DNA from: Okapia johnstoni
Taxonomy: Eukaryota > Chordata > Mammalia > Artiodactyla > Giraffidae
Direction of reading: 5' to 3'
DNA length: 64,000 nt
Assembly: GCA_024291935.2 (NCBI GenBank)
Contig: CM044312.1
Coordinates: forward strand, 47,808,001 to 47,872,000
Part shown: one piece after another, positions 36,511-46,678 of the stretch
Position numbering within the stretch: position 1 is the stretch's first letter
Layout: every line of letters starts with the position of its first letter
Notes under the pieces: generated by a model
What the model was told of the DNA's origin: nothing
The model's database searches: none
Seen by the model: the letters and a program-made list of their open reading frames with translations, nothing else
Made by a program: the position numbers and the translations under genes

Positions 36511-37110
36511 CATTGTGGGGAAGGGTTATTGTAATGTGACCACTGACCACTCACCCAGGGACAAGGGGTCAGGAGACATACCCCCAGCTGCTTGAAACTG
36601 GTGGAAGTAAGCTTTGGACTGCTGGCATTGAAAACCGAGTCATCAACCGAGAGTGAGAGCAATTGGCACATGGTGTGTTTTTCTCAGGTCATGTTGAGCT
36701 GCACAAAGGCAGGCATGAAGTGGCGGAGAGGAGAGGAGCATTTAGCCAGGACTGTGGTTTGGCCAAAGGAGTTGGAGGGCATGCAAAGGGGGCACAGGTT
36801 GAGAATATGTGTGACTGAGCTTGGGTTTACATTGGGTTAAGACTTGCAGGAGTGGGGGGCCGTGACGAAGCAGTAGGATCCATGGACCAAAAGACAATGC
36901 AGCTGTAGGGCAACAGTTCATGTTGGTATGTTTGGAGAAGTGAGCTGGGAGGACCAGAGGTGTCAGGTGGGGGAATAATTTGAATTTGTTGCATCTGAGA
37001 TTGTGGAGTGACTGCCGGCATTTTTTTGCAGGCGGAAAAGGGAATGAGCAGCTAAGGTAAAGAGAACAAGGTAACTACTGAGAGGAGACTAAGACTAAGG
37101 GAGTGAGGGA

Positions 37111-37571
37111 GTGAGTCAGTCGCTCAGTTGCTCAGTCTGACTCTTTACCACCCCATGGACTGCAGCACGCCAGGCCTCCCTGTCCATCACCAACTCCCAG
37201 AGTTTACTCAAACTCACATCTATTGATGCCATCCATCCTCTGTTGTCCCCTTCGCCTTCCACCTTCAATCTTTCCCAGCATCAGAGTCTTTTCCAATGAG
37301 TCAGTTCTTCGCATCAAGTGGCCAAAGTATTGGAGTTTCAGCTTTAACACCAGTCCTTCCAATGAATATTCAGGACTAATTTCCTTTAGGATGGACTGGT
37401 TGGAACTCCTTGCAGTCCAAGGGACTCTCAAGAGTCTTCTCCAACACCACAGTTCAAAAGCATCGATTCTTCGGTGCTCAGCTTTCGTTATAGTCCAACT
37501 CTCACATCCATACACTACTACTGGAAAAACCATAGCTTTGACTAAACAGACCTCTGTTGGTAAAGTAATGA
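37111..37571 (-). mobile_element. BovB LINE 3' fragment, inverted to its neighbour
   Basis: 460 bp of BovB 3' end in minus orientation ('gtcagtcgctcagttgctca', 'ggactgcagcacgccaggcc', 'ggccaaagtattggagtttc', 'ctactactggaaaaaccat'). It abuts a plus-orientation BovB starting at about 37575. Confidence 0.92.
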
Positions 37572-37574
37572 TGG

Positions 37575-39343
37575 AGAAGTAAAGATGGAGAAGCTCTATA
37601 CAGTAAGCAAAAACAAGACCAGGAGCAGATCATGAACTCCTTCTTGCCAAACTCAGATTTAAATTGAAGAAAGTAGGGAAAACCACTAAACCATTCAGGT
37701 ATGAACTCAATCAAATCCCTTACAACTATACAGTGGAAGTGACAAATAGATTCAAGGGATTAGATCTGATAGACCCAGTGCCTGAAGAACTATGGACGGA
37801 GGTTTGTGACACTGTACAGGAGACAGGGATCAAGACCATTCCCAAGGATAAGAAATTCAAAAAGGCAAAATGGTTATCTGAAGAGGCCTTACAAATAGCT
37901 GTGAGAAGAAGGGAAGCAAAAGGCAAAGGAGAAAAGGAAAGATATACCCATTTGAATGCAGAGTTCCAAAGAACAGCAAGGAGAGATAAGAAAGCCTTCC
38001 TCAGCGATCAGTGCAAAGAAATAGAGGAAAACAATAGAATGGGAAAGACTAGAGATTTCTTCAAGAAAATTAGAGATACCAAGGGAAAATTTCAGGCAAA
38101 GATGGGCACAATAATGGACAGAAATGATATGGACCTAACAGAAGCAGAAGATATTAAGAAGAGGTGGCAAGAATACACAGAAGAACTCTACAAAAAAGAT
38201 CTTCATGACCCAGATAATCATGATGGCGTGAGCACTCACCTAGAGCCAGACATCCTGGAATGTGAAGTCAAGTGGGCTTAGGAAGCATCACTACGAACAA
38301 AGCTAGTGGAGGTGAGGGAATTTCAGTTGAGCTATTTCAAATCCTAAAAAATGATGCAGTGAAAGTGCTGGCACTCAATATGCCTGCAAATTTGGAAAAC
38401 TCAGCAGTGGCCACAGGACTGGAAAAGGTCAGTTTTCATTCCAGTCCCAAAGAAAGGCAATGCCAAAGAATACTCAACCTACCACACAATTGCACTCATC
38501 TCACACACTAGCAAAGTAATGCTCAAAATTCTTCAAGCCAGGCTTCAACAGTACCTGAACCGTGAACTTCCAGATGTTCAAGCTGGATTTAGAAAAGGAA
38601 GAGGAACCAGAGATCAAATTGCCAACATCCGTTGGATCATTGCAAAAGCAAGAAAGTGCCATAAAAACATCTACTTCTGCTTTATTGACTATGCCAAAGC
38701 CTTTGACTGTGTGGATCACAAGAAACTGTGGAAAATTCTTCAAGAGATGGGAATACCAGACCACCTGACCTGCCTCCTGAGAAACCTGTATGCAGGTCAG
38801 GAAGCAACATTTAGAACTGGACATGGAACAACAGACTGGTTCCAAGTTGGGAAAGGAGTAAGTCAAGGCTGTATGTTGTCACCCTGCTTATTTAACTTAT
38901 ATGCAGAGGTCATCATGAGAAATGCCACTGGATGAAGCACAAGCTGGCATCAAGACTGCTGGGAGAAATATCAATCACCTCAGATATGCAGATGACACCA
39001 CCCTTATGGCAGAAAGTGAAGAAGAACTAAAGAGCCTCTTGATGAAAGTGAAAGAGGAGAGTGAAAAAATTGGCTTAAAACTCAACATTCAGAAAACTAA
39101 GATCATAGCATCCGGTCCCATCACTTCATGGGAAATAGATGGGGAAACAATGGAAACAGTGAGAGGCTTTATTTTTGTGGGCTCCAAAATCACTGCAGAT
39201 GGTGACTGCAGTCATGAAATTAAAAGACGCTTACTCCTTAGAAGAAAAGTAAGCTCTGGCAGTTGATGACCGACAGGGAAGCCTGGCATGCTGTGGTCCA
39301 TGGGGTCCAAAAAGTCAGACATGACTGAGTGACTGAACTGAAC
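37575..39343 (+). mobile_element. BovB LINE with broken reverse-transcriptase ORF
   Basis: The most complete BovB here. It begins in the linker after the endonuclease domain and runs through most of the reverse transcriptase. Translated pieces in three frames show the family: SDQCKEIEENNRMGKTRD (linker, 37664-38281), DVQAGFRKGRGTRDQIAN and FIDYAKAFDCVDHKKLW (RT blocks, 38519-38935) and LRYADDTTLMAESEEE with the YADD active-site motif (38922-39266). Frame breaks near 38275, 38510 and 38925, plus loss of the 5' endonuclease part, make it inactive. After 39245 the ORF jumps to the element's 3' terminus, consistent with an internal deletion. BovB is an RTE-clade LINE noted for spread between vertebrate lineages. 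A dead intronic copy. Confidence 0.93.
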
Positions 39344-39351
39344 TGATTGAA

Positions 39352-39859
39352 CCTAGACAGCATATTAAAAAGCAGAGACATTAGTTTTCCAACAAAGGTC
39401 CGTTTAGTCAAAGGTATGGTTTTTTCAGTAGTCATGTATGGATGTGAGAGTTGGACTATAAGGAAAGCTGAGCACCAAAGAATTGATGCTTTTGAACTGT
39501 GGTGTTGGAGAAGACTCTTGAGAGTCGCTTGGACTTCAAGGAGATCCAACCAGTCCATCCTAAAGGAAATCAGTCCTGGGTGTTCATTGGAAGGACTGAT
39601 GTTGAAGCTGAAACTCCAATACTTTGGCCACCTGATGCAAAGAGCTGACTCATTTGAAAAGACCCTGATGCTGGGAAAGATTGAAGGCAGGAGGAGAAGG
39701 GGATGACAGAGGATGAGATGGTTAGATGGCATTACTGACTCTATGGACATGAGTTTGAGTAAGGCCTGGCAGTTGATGACCAACAGGGAAGCCTGGCATG
39801 CTGCAGTCCATGGGGTCGCAAAGAGTCGGACACAACTGAGTGACTGAACTGAACTGAGA
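39352..39859 (+). mobile_element. Second BovB 3' fragment, inserted behind the first
   Basis: Starts abruptly within the ORF ('cctagacagcatattaaaaa') and reaches the 3' end ('gactgaactgaactgag'). The 8-bp tgattgaa occurs at 39344-39351 and 39860-39867, compatible with a target duplication. Its 3' 95 bp share an unusual 'ggcagttgatgacc' variant with the end of the first copy. Confidence 0.85.
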
Positions 39860-40008
39860 TGATTGAATAAGTTGAAATACATTTTCCCACTACTTGCTGA
39901 CTTCCCTAAGTATCATTTTATTTCCCTTGAAAAAGCAAAAGTGTTTTCATTTATCACTCAAGATTTTGGACCAGTGATCCACAGAGATATTGCATACCTT
40001 TAGGATTT

Positions 40009-40028
40009 TTTTTTTTTTGGTGGGGGGG
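40009..40028. repeat. Poly-T/poly-G tract
   Basis: T12 followed by 'ggtggggggg'. Low complexity. Confidence 0.9.
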
Positions 40029-40269
40029 TTCTCTTTTTTCTGGTAAATCTGGTTTGGGAGAGACCTCATATGCCATTTTCTCATTGTCTTGGAATATACA
40101 AAGCACCTGAACTTCTCAGCAGTTTCACTAATTCGTGGGTCCTTAGGCTGCTGGAGCATGCACCACAGACATCTATCTGCTTTATTTATCCCCCCATCTT
40201 TTTAAAAATAAATATGTGGACCATTTTTCAAGTCTTTATTGAATCTGTTACAATATTGCTTCTGTTTCC

Positions 40270-40596
40270 TGTTTTGGTCTTTTGGCCGTGAGGCATGTGG
40301 GATCTTAGCTCCCTCACCATGGATCTAACACCCACCCCCTGCATTGGAAGGCGAAGTCTTAACCACTGCGCTGCCAGGGAAAGTGAAAGTCACTCAGTCA
40401 TGTCCGACTCTTTGCAACCCCATGGACCATACAGTCCATGGAATTCTCCAGGCCAGAATACTGGAGTGGGTAGCCTATCCTTTCTTCAGTGGATCTTCCT
40501 GATCCAGGAATCCAACTGAGGTCTCCTGCATTACAGGTGGATTCTTTACCAATTAAGCTCTCATGGAAGCCCCAGGACTGCCAGAGAAGTCCCTCT
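40270..40596 (-). repeat. CHR SINE fragment interrupted by Bov-tA
   Basis: 40270-40380 ('gtcttttggccgtgaggcat', 'gtcttaaccactgcgctgcc') and 40578-40596 ('ctgccagagaagtccctc') are the head region of one minus-strand CHR SINE. Confidence 0.85.
40381..40577 (-). repeat. Bov-tA SINE nested in a CHR SINE
   Basis: 'cactcagtcatgtccgactc' to 'taccaattaagctctcatgg'. Host sequence ctgccaggga (40371-40380) and ctgccagaga (40578-40587) flank it, a target duplication with one mismatch. Confidence 0.9.
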
Positions 40597-42006
40597 TTAT
40601 TCCTTTGAATCTATCAAATGTTCTTGCTCTTGATATTGCTTAATCCCTGTATGCTTCTTTAAAAACACATCGCATGTCTCACATGCAGATGGGCCTCATC
40701 CAATGTTATATTTCATATTAATTCTAAATTCTGAAAGTTTAATCCTTTTTACCCTTCCTGCCTACCACAGCAAACAGCCTAAAACCAGTCTTGAAAATCC
40801 TGTGATTGCGAGTTGAAGAATGACCCAACATGTCTCTGATAAGATCCTTCTTCCATCGCATTCACAATTGCATAAGAAATCCTGTATGCACACTCTGCAG
40901 CCACATCAAGGGTCCTGAACAGAAAGGGGAGCCCACCAGTGTCCTGCAGGGTGACCCAGGACTTCCTGAACTCTCGCACTCACACAGCTTGCTGCTGTCA
41001 GAATTCACAGCATCACTCCCTGGGGATTTTCAGGTAGTGCCCTGGCACCCTATTTGTAAAATGGAGCATCATTTTGTTACCCCATTCTTCTCCATAAATT
41101 TGTACGTCTCCTGTTTTGATCTGAACCAGCTGACCTGCAGTGCCTGAAGGACTATTAATATCAGGACTCAGCTTTAATAAAAACAATGCTGTTAGGTAAA
41201 CGGTGACAGGCTGTGCTTGCAGTAACAACATTAAAGGCCTCAAAATTCAGTCACACCACATTTACTGGGTCAAACATCACGGCTCTATGGCAAAGGTGGC
41301 ATAACCCCCAAGGAAGACTGCTTACACATGATCTTTGTTTGCATAAGCCAGCAAACAAACAAAGTCCCCCCATATCCTAATATTTAGTAGAGTCTTAGGC
41401 TTTAAACAACCAAAAAAAAAATGGTTCAAGAACATAATCATATTATTGGATCCTCAAATTCAATTTTAGGAGAGTGATGTGATGATATTTACGAAAGTCA
41501 ACAGCTCTTTGCAAAAGTTGCAAACGACCACACCACCATTTATACTCTTTGTTCCAGACACACAGGCACATGTGACATTTGTTAAACTGTGGCCACTTCC
41601 CCAGCTGGAGCCCCGTGTGCGGATATTCCCCTCTGAAGGGCTTAGAGCACGTGTGGACGCATATGCATCCACTTTCCAGGTTGCCTTTCTTCTGATTTCC
41701 CTGTTGGAAAATGGGATACCTCGAGGGCAACACAGCATGTACAGAAATCAAAACAGTTAATGAAAGACACAGTTATATAAACACCCCGAGGTGATCTCAG
41801 GTTTAAAATATTGCCAAAGTAAATTCAAAGAAACCCAGATGGTCCTTTTCTTCCTTATGAGCCCGCTTGTCTCACCTCCTGACCTGTGACAGCACCCCGG
41901 ATACAGCTTCTCTAACAATAAAACACCAGGCCAGGCACCTCGGGGCTTCCAGGACCCTCTCAAATGATGCTCATTGCTCCAGGGCAGCGTGGGACCCAGA
42001 ACTCAC

Positions 42007-42138
42007 TTCAAAGGCTTGAAGCCACTTCTGCTGGTGGATGAATTTCACGCAGTCATCGCACTGCTTCTGGAAGTACTTTTTCTCCTGCTCATCCAACAAG
42101 CCAATTTGGAACAGGAATGATGGGTAGCCTTCTATGAT
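42007..42138 (-). CDS. CPVL: CPVL exon (residues about 245-288)
   Basis: A 132-bp exon encoding 44 residues, beginning IIEGYPSFLFQIGLLDE and ending QQKWLQAFE, in phase 0 at both ends. The minus-strand acceptor is CCTCAG|ATC and the donor GAA|GTGAGT. The piece QIGLLDE plus KKYFQKQC is the conserved S10 stretch in which substrate-pocket and cap residues follow the nucleophile elbow. Two cysteines (CDDC) match positions of human CPVL and probably form cap disulfides. Only 563 bp separate it from the preceding exon, much of it CA-rich. The frame is open. Confidence 0.96.
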
Positions 42139-42701
42139 CTGAGGACAAAAGAGGCAAAGACAGACACGACAGGGAGAGAAAGGGATGTGAAGGGAGCCCG
42201 TCTGCTTGAGAAATAGCCCTCTGTAACTTGTTAATTAGTGGAGCAGGACAACACACACACATACATACAACCCCCACACAACACACAATGCATACACAAT
42301 ACACCACACCCACACAGACATAAAACATACAAACACACAAACACACGTCACAGGCATCACCTACCACACAACATATGCAAATACACCACACAAACACACA
42401 TACACAAAACATACACACATATACCACATAACCACACAACACACACACCCATATAACATGTACATACACAAAATACACACAAACACATCAAGCACAGGCA
42501 TACACACACACTGACACTTGCACTCACAGCCAACCTAGGCTGACACAGCAAGTTGACACCGTAGAACATTTGGTAAAAATTAGAAGATTTAAATCATTAG
42601 AAAGTCATTCAAGCAACAGTATTTCCCTTTATGAAGTTAGGTCTCTAGGGTTAAGAGGAGCCTCTATCTGATTAAACGGAAAGTAAAGAAGAACCACCTA
42701 C
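42139..42701 (-). other. CPVL: CPVL intron of 563 bp, CA-rich
   Basis: The shortest complete intron here. About half is the degenerate CA tract at 42243-42512; the remainder shows no feature apart from splice sites. Confidence 0.93.
42243..42512. repeat. Degenerate CA-rich tract
   Basis: About 270 bp of CA-based sequence (ACACAC, ATACACA, CCACACA units) broken by many substitutions. On the transcribed strand this is a GU-rich tract that starts about 105 nt upstream of the acceptor of the 42007-42138 exon. Confidence 0.95.
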
Positions 42702-42824
42702 CGACTTGGGATCAGAATACGCGTCTCCGAGAGCAATCCCCTTCAGGTTGATCTTCACGGTCATCACAGGATTGAGTATGTGGATGTAGTGGGCAATGGC
42801 TGGCACATACTTCCCAGCGTAAGA
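42702..42824 (-). CDS. CPVL: CPVL exon opening with the catalytic Ser (residues about 204-244)
   Basis: A 123-bp exon coding for 41 residues from SYAGKYVPAIAHYIHILNP to GDAYSDPKS. It is in phase 0 at both ends; minus-strand acceptor CCCAG|TCT and donor TCG|GTAGGT. Joined to the previous exon it restores the S10 nucleophile-elbow motif G-E-S-Y-A-G. The Ser, first codon of this exon, is the catalytic nucleophile (Ser204 in human numbering). The block KYVPAIA is a family hallmark, and GIALGD.YSDP is the conserved GNG/GD segment that follows. The sequence strongly favours CPVL over CTSA or SCPEP1. The frame is open. Confidence 0.97.
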
Positions 42825-43569
42825 CTGGGAAGGGCAGACATTAAAATGAACCATCACATAACGGTGCTACTAAAATGGCACATTTAGGTGAATTAAAATC
42901 ACAATCAAACAAGCAGGATTTCCACAAGATTTGCACCATGTATTTTATTCTTAACCTCACATTGCAAATTTCACAACAGCACAGAGCTCAGTCCCTTCCT
43001 TCTTTTGTCATCCCAAACAGTACCAAGTGACATGCAAGTTATAGGTTAGAAACACAGAAAATACTAAGTGAACATTCTAATTTCTTTCCAAAAGAAAATA
43101 ACATGGACACCAGTGAACACAATTCTGCCATCCTTAGGGTTTCTCTTACCAGAAAGTTCCATTGCAAGCTTTATTTAAAAAAAAAATCTAAAGGCCAAAG
43201 TTAAGATTTTAAAATCTGTATAATGATGCCAAAATTTGAAATCAACATGTATTAAAGGAAGAGGAAAAGGAAAAATAATATTTATTGGCCACTAAAATGG
43301 TCACTTGAACTTACCTCTGTTTTCAGCCTTTTACAGTAAAAGGCTCTTTTTTAATTTTGAAATATTTTGTGGACATAAACATGATAATAATTCCTCTTTT
43401 AGATTATGCTGAAAAGAGCTATTATTGGTTGTGATATTTTAAAATAGTTCTGTATTCCTTCCATGAAAAAGCTGCCTTCCTGACATCTCCACTTGTGTGT
43501 CTAATATTAAACTTCCTATGTTCAAAACGCAGTTCCAACTCTCCAACCCTCCCTGCAGCCTCCCTTTCC

Positions 43570-44395
43570 ATTCATGTTAACTTTGTTCTTCTAATTGCTC
43601 AGGCCAACACACTTGGTGCTATTCTTTTCCTCTTTCACTCAGACCTCACAAAAGTCCATCAGTGAATCTCAACAACTCTACCTATTCTATCAAGACACAG
43701 AATCCAGTGTCTTTCCATATCTGTACTTTATTACCTTGCCCCAGGTCACCATCATCTCTCACCTAGATTCTTGCAGTAGCCTCCTCAATAGGCCTCTGTT
43801 TTGACTCTTCCAGTTTAATTTCAAGACAGTGGTCTGTCAAATAAGATCAAGCAACTCCTCTGCTCAAACCCGCTAATGACTTCCCATCTCTCTCAAAGCA
43901 AAAGCCAAGTCCTTTTTCTGAGGCATAAAGGGCTGACATGATTTGGTCACTTCCCTCACATTATCCTCCACTATCCTCTTGCTTATCCTCTCCAGCCCCT
44001 CTCAGACCAAATCTTAACTGTGATCTGCACTATTCCTTCCCTTGTATTAGCTGTTCCTGTCCCTGGAATGTTCTTTCCCGGATATCCATCTGGTTAACTC
44101 CCTCACTTCCTTAAGTGAGGCTTTCTCAGGGTTGCCCTCCCTGGCCACCCTATCTAAAAATTTAACACCACTTTTTGATATTTTATACTCTCTTTCGCTC
44201 CTTTTTCATCTTAATCTTTATCACTCTCCAACAGACTTTTATTATCTTGTGTATTGTTATCCTCTACCCACACTAGAACAGAAGATCCACGAACACAGAG
44301 ATATGTCTATTTTGTTTATCTAATGTTTTCCCTGTGCCTGGTGCTGTGTTTTTGTGAGTGCTTAATAAACTACTGCTGAATGAATGAATTTTTAA
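43570..44395 (+). repeat. L2 LINE 3' region
   Basis: A long stretch following the L2 3' region: 'ttgcagtagcctcctcaata', 'caactcctctgctcaaaccc', 'ccctggaatgttctttcccg', 'gaggctttctcagggttgcc' and the end 'gtgcttaataaactactgct' + 'gaatgaatgaa'. An ancient CR1-clade LINE relic; no usable ORF. Confidence 0.85.
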
Positions 44396-44668
44396 TTAAC
44401 TTACACGCCTTTGAGAATGCACAATGCACATATGTTCTAGATAGACTAGAGCCATTAGGTGGGTATATATGGACCTGTAGAACCTTCATAGTATTTCCAA
44501 GGCTTTCTAGGGCTCCAAAGTTCACAGTCTGAGAATTCTGGAAAGTTTTCATTTTTATTCCAGGCCAAAATCATATGCTGGAGTTATTATTCCCATGTCA
44601 ACGTAAGGACTGCGGCTCAAAGAAGTTAAGTGGTAGAGCCAGAATTAAACCTCATCTGAGCGTAGGAG

Positions 44669-44969
44669 TGAGCAAAAGTTGCTCAGTCGTGTCCGACTCT
44701 TTGCGACCCTGTAGTCCATGGCATTCTCCAGGCCAGAATACTGGAGTGGGTAGCCTTTTCCTTCTCCATGGGGTCTTCCCAACCCAGGGATTGATCCCAG
44801 GTCTCCCGCATTGCAGGTGGATTCTTTACCAGCTGAGCCACAAGGGAAGCCCAAGAACACTGGAGTAAGTAGCCTATCCCTTCTCCAGTGGATCTTCCCG
44901 ACCCATGGATTGAACCCACATCTCCTGCATCTCCTGCATTCATTACTGCTGAGCCACCAGAGAAGCCCA
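44669..44969 (-). repeat. Bov-tA SINE with duplicated head part
   Basis: A whole minus-strand Bov-tA (44669-44852, ending 'gagccacaagggaagccc') is followed directly by a second head-proximal partial copy (44853-44969, 'cactggagtaagtagcctat' to 'gccaccagagaagccca'). Confidence 0.9.
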
Positions 44970-44978
44970 GTTTAAAAA

Positions 44979-45252
44979 GTGAAAGTGAAAGTCACTCAGC
45001 CGTGTCTGACTCTTTGAGACTCCATGGGCTGTATCTCTCTCTCTCTCTCTTTAGTTGCTAAGTCGTGTCCAACTCTTGCGACCTCATGGACTGTAGCCTG
45101 CCAGGCTCCTCTGTCCATGGGATTTTCCAGGCAAGAATGCTGGAGTGGGTTGCCATTTCCTTCTCCAGGGGATCTTCCCAGCCCAAGGATTGAACCCAGG
45201 TCTCCTGCATTGCAGGCAGATTCTTTACCAACTGACCTATCAAGGAAGCCCC
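44979..45252 (-). repeat. Bov-tA SINE with internal CT repeat
   Basis: 'gtcactcagccgtgtctgac', then a (CT)n stretch near 45034-45050, then a restarted Bov-A end ('gttgctaagtcgtgtccaac') through 'ctatcaaggaagcccc'. It could be two copies joined at the CT tract. Confidence 0.85.
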
Positions 45253-45406
45253 AACCTGGTCTGATCTATTCCAAATCCTAAACCACCTCCAAATTACAAA
45301 AGAAGAATGTAATTTCCATAATTTATATAAAATCACCTCACTAATGAACCCCTCTTGTAATTATAATTATTTAGGCAAAGTATTGAATCAAAGTGTACTC
45401 ATGAGT

Positions 45407-45630
45407 GGGCTTCCCAGGTAGCACTAGTGGTAAAGAACTCGCCTGCCAATGCAGAAGATGTAAGAGATGTGGGTTCAATTCCTGGGATAGGAAGATCCCC
45501 TGGAGGAGGACACGGCAACCCACTTCAATATTCTTGCCTGGAGAATCCCAAGGACAGAAGAGCCTGGGGGCTGCAGTCCAAAGAGTCGCAAAGAGTCGGA
45601 CACGACTAAAGCGACTTGTACAGCACAGCG
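45407..45630 (+). repeat. Bov-tA SINE (longer-head variant)
   Basis: 'gggcttcccaggtagcacta', 'atgtaagagatgtgggttca', 'ctgcagtccaaagagtcgca' and 'ggacacgactaaagcgactt'. The extra 'gtaagagatg' before the B box marks the variant also seen at 48466. Confidence 0.92.
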
Positions 45631-45999
45631 CACACTCACGAGTACACTCTAACTTCCCTGTGTGGTGTTATCAAGATGTGTTTACATGTCTGAAATTTGG
45701 CTTGTATAATTTTGCTATATTCTCTTTTTAGGGACAGTGAGTGAATCAAGTAATATTTCTGTAAATTGACCCCACAAAGCAAACATTTTTGAATAATCAT
45801 TTCACTGGTGAAGATGCATTATATACTCTTCATTCAGTGGTGGTTTATCTGGCAACTTTTCTGTCAAAGATATCATGATAGATGCTTGAGTAGACACAAA
45901 AATAAATAAATCACAAAACACAATTTCTTTTAAAAATACATTATGGAAAACTTGACTCAAATGTGATTAAGGCTGTTTACCACTTTCATGGCTTATTAT

Positions 46000-46075
46000 T
46001 TCCACCATGTGAACATTGACCAGCACATAGTAGGTACATAAAAAGAAATCTGATAAATGAATGACTCATCTGACA
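46000..46075 (+). repeat. Possible L2 3' terminus
   Basis: 'gaccagcacatagtaggtac' + 'ataaaaagaaat' and 'gataaatgaatgactc' resemble the end of L2. Short and diverged. Confidence 0.4.
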
Positions 46076-46678
46076 TTTCTAAACATTTTTTTTCTCTATT
46101 GGAAATTAGTACAAATGCTAAAAAGTATACCTTCCAGTGATGTTATTACTCAAGTTGTCTTGTTATAAGACCTGGCAATAAAACCCTTCACTTGCCTTTT
46201 TCAGAGATAGGAGAGTGTGTATTTTATAGGTAGCGATGACAAATCTAAACTAAAACAGTCACATTTTTATGGCACCTTCCCCCTTGCGATCATCATGTGT
46301 CTCTGGGATATATTCAGGCAGGAGATTAAGAAGGAACACCCTCTGAGTTTCTGAGCATCTACTATAAACAGGTTATTTCACTTATTCTAATTTGAGCCAA
46401 CGTAAAGTTAACATTATCTTCCTATATTTTAAAATCATGAAAACAAAGGTCTGTGCATTTTAGTCATGTGCCCACTTGAAATTCTATCTGGGCTTGGCTG
46501 CCTCCACTCTTACCATTTCTCACATCAAATCACATTTCAATCAACGGTCCTGAAATAACTGCGAGTCTCTGGTCCCCAAAGCTGGGACCCACTCTTGGAT
46601 TTAGCCACTGCACACTTGCCAAGTGGATCACTTACAGAAAATATGAAAGTGAAATGGGTAGTTTTATTTTGTTTTATT

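Larger units (their letters stand above)
35995..42006 (-). other. CPVL: CPVL intron of 6.0 kb
   Basis: Dominated by the compound BovB locus (37111-39867). It also has an ancient repeat (36060-36510), a CHR/Bov-tA nest (40270-40596) and apparently single-copy DNA at 36510-37110 and 40600-42006, in which I see no gene. Confidence 0.88.

Noticed and set aside
37111..39343. Twin-priming (5' inversion) as the origin of the inverted BovB pair
   Set aside because: Twin priming gives an inverted 5' part next to the remaining 3' part. Here both the inverted and the direct part contain the 3' end, so two insertions fit better.
39238..39882. 214-residue open frame on the minus strand
   Set aside because: Antisense of the BovB 3' ends. 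The same antisense protein-like pattern recurs at 23055-23522, 25489-25821 and 37223-37582, all of them BovB copies.
40779..41243. Two minus-strand open frames with protein-like composition
   Set aside because: They are in different frames, separated by stops, without splice sites that join them, and I recognise no domain. A decayed pseudogene is possible but not supported.
42243..42512. Long Val/Cys-rich minus-strand and Thr/His-rich plus-strand frames
   Set aside because: Produced by translating the CA-rich low-complexity tract; not coding.
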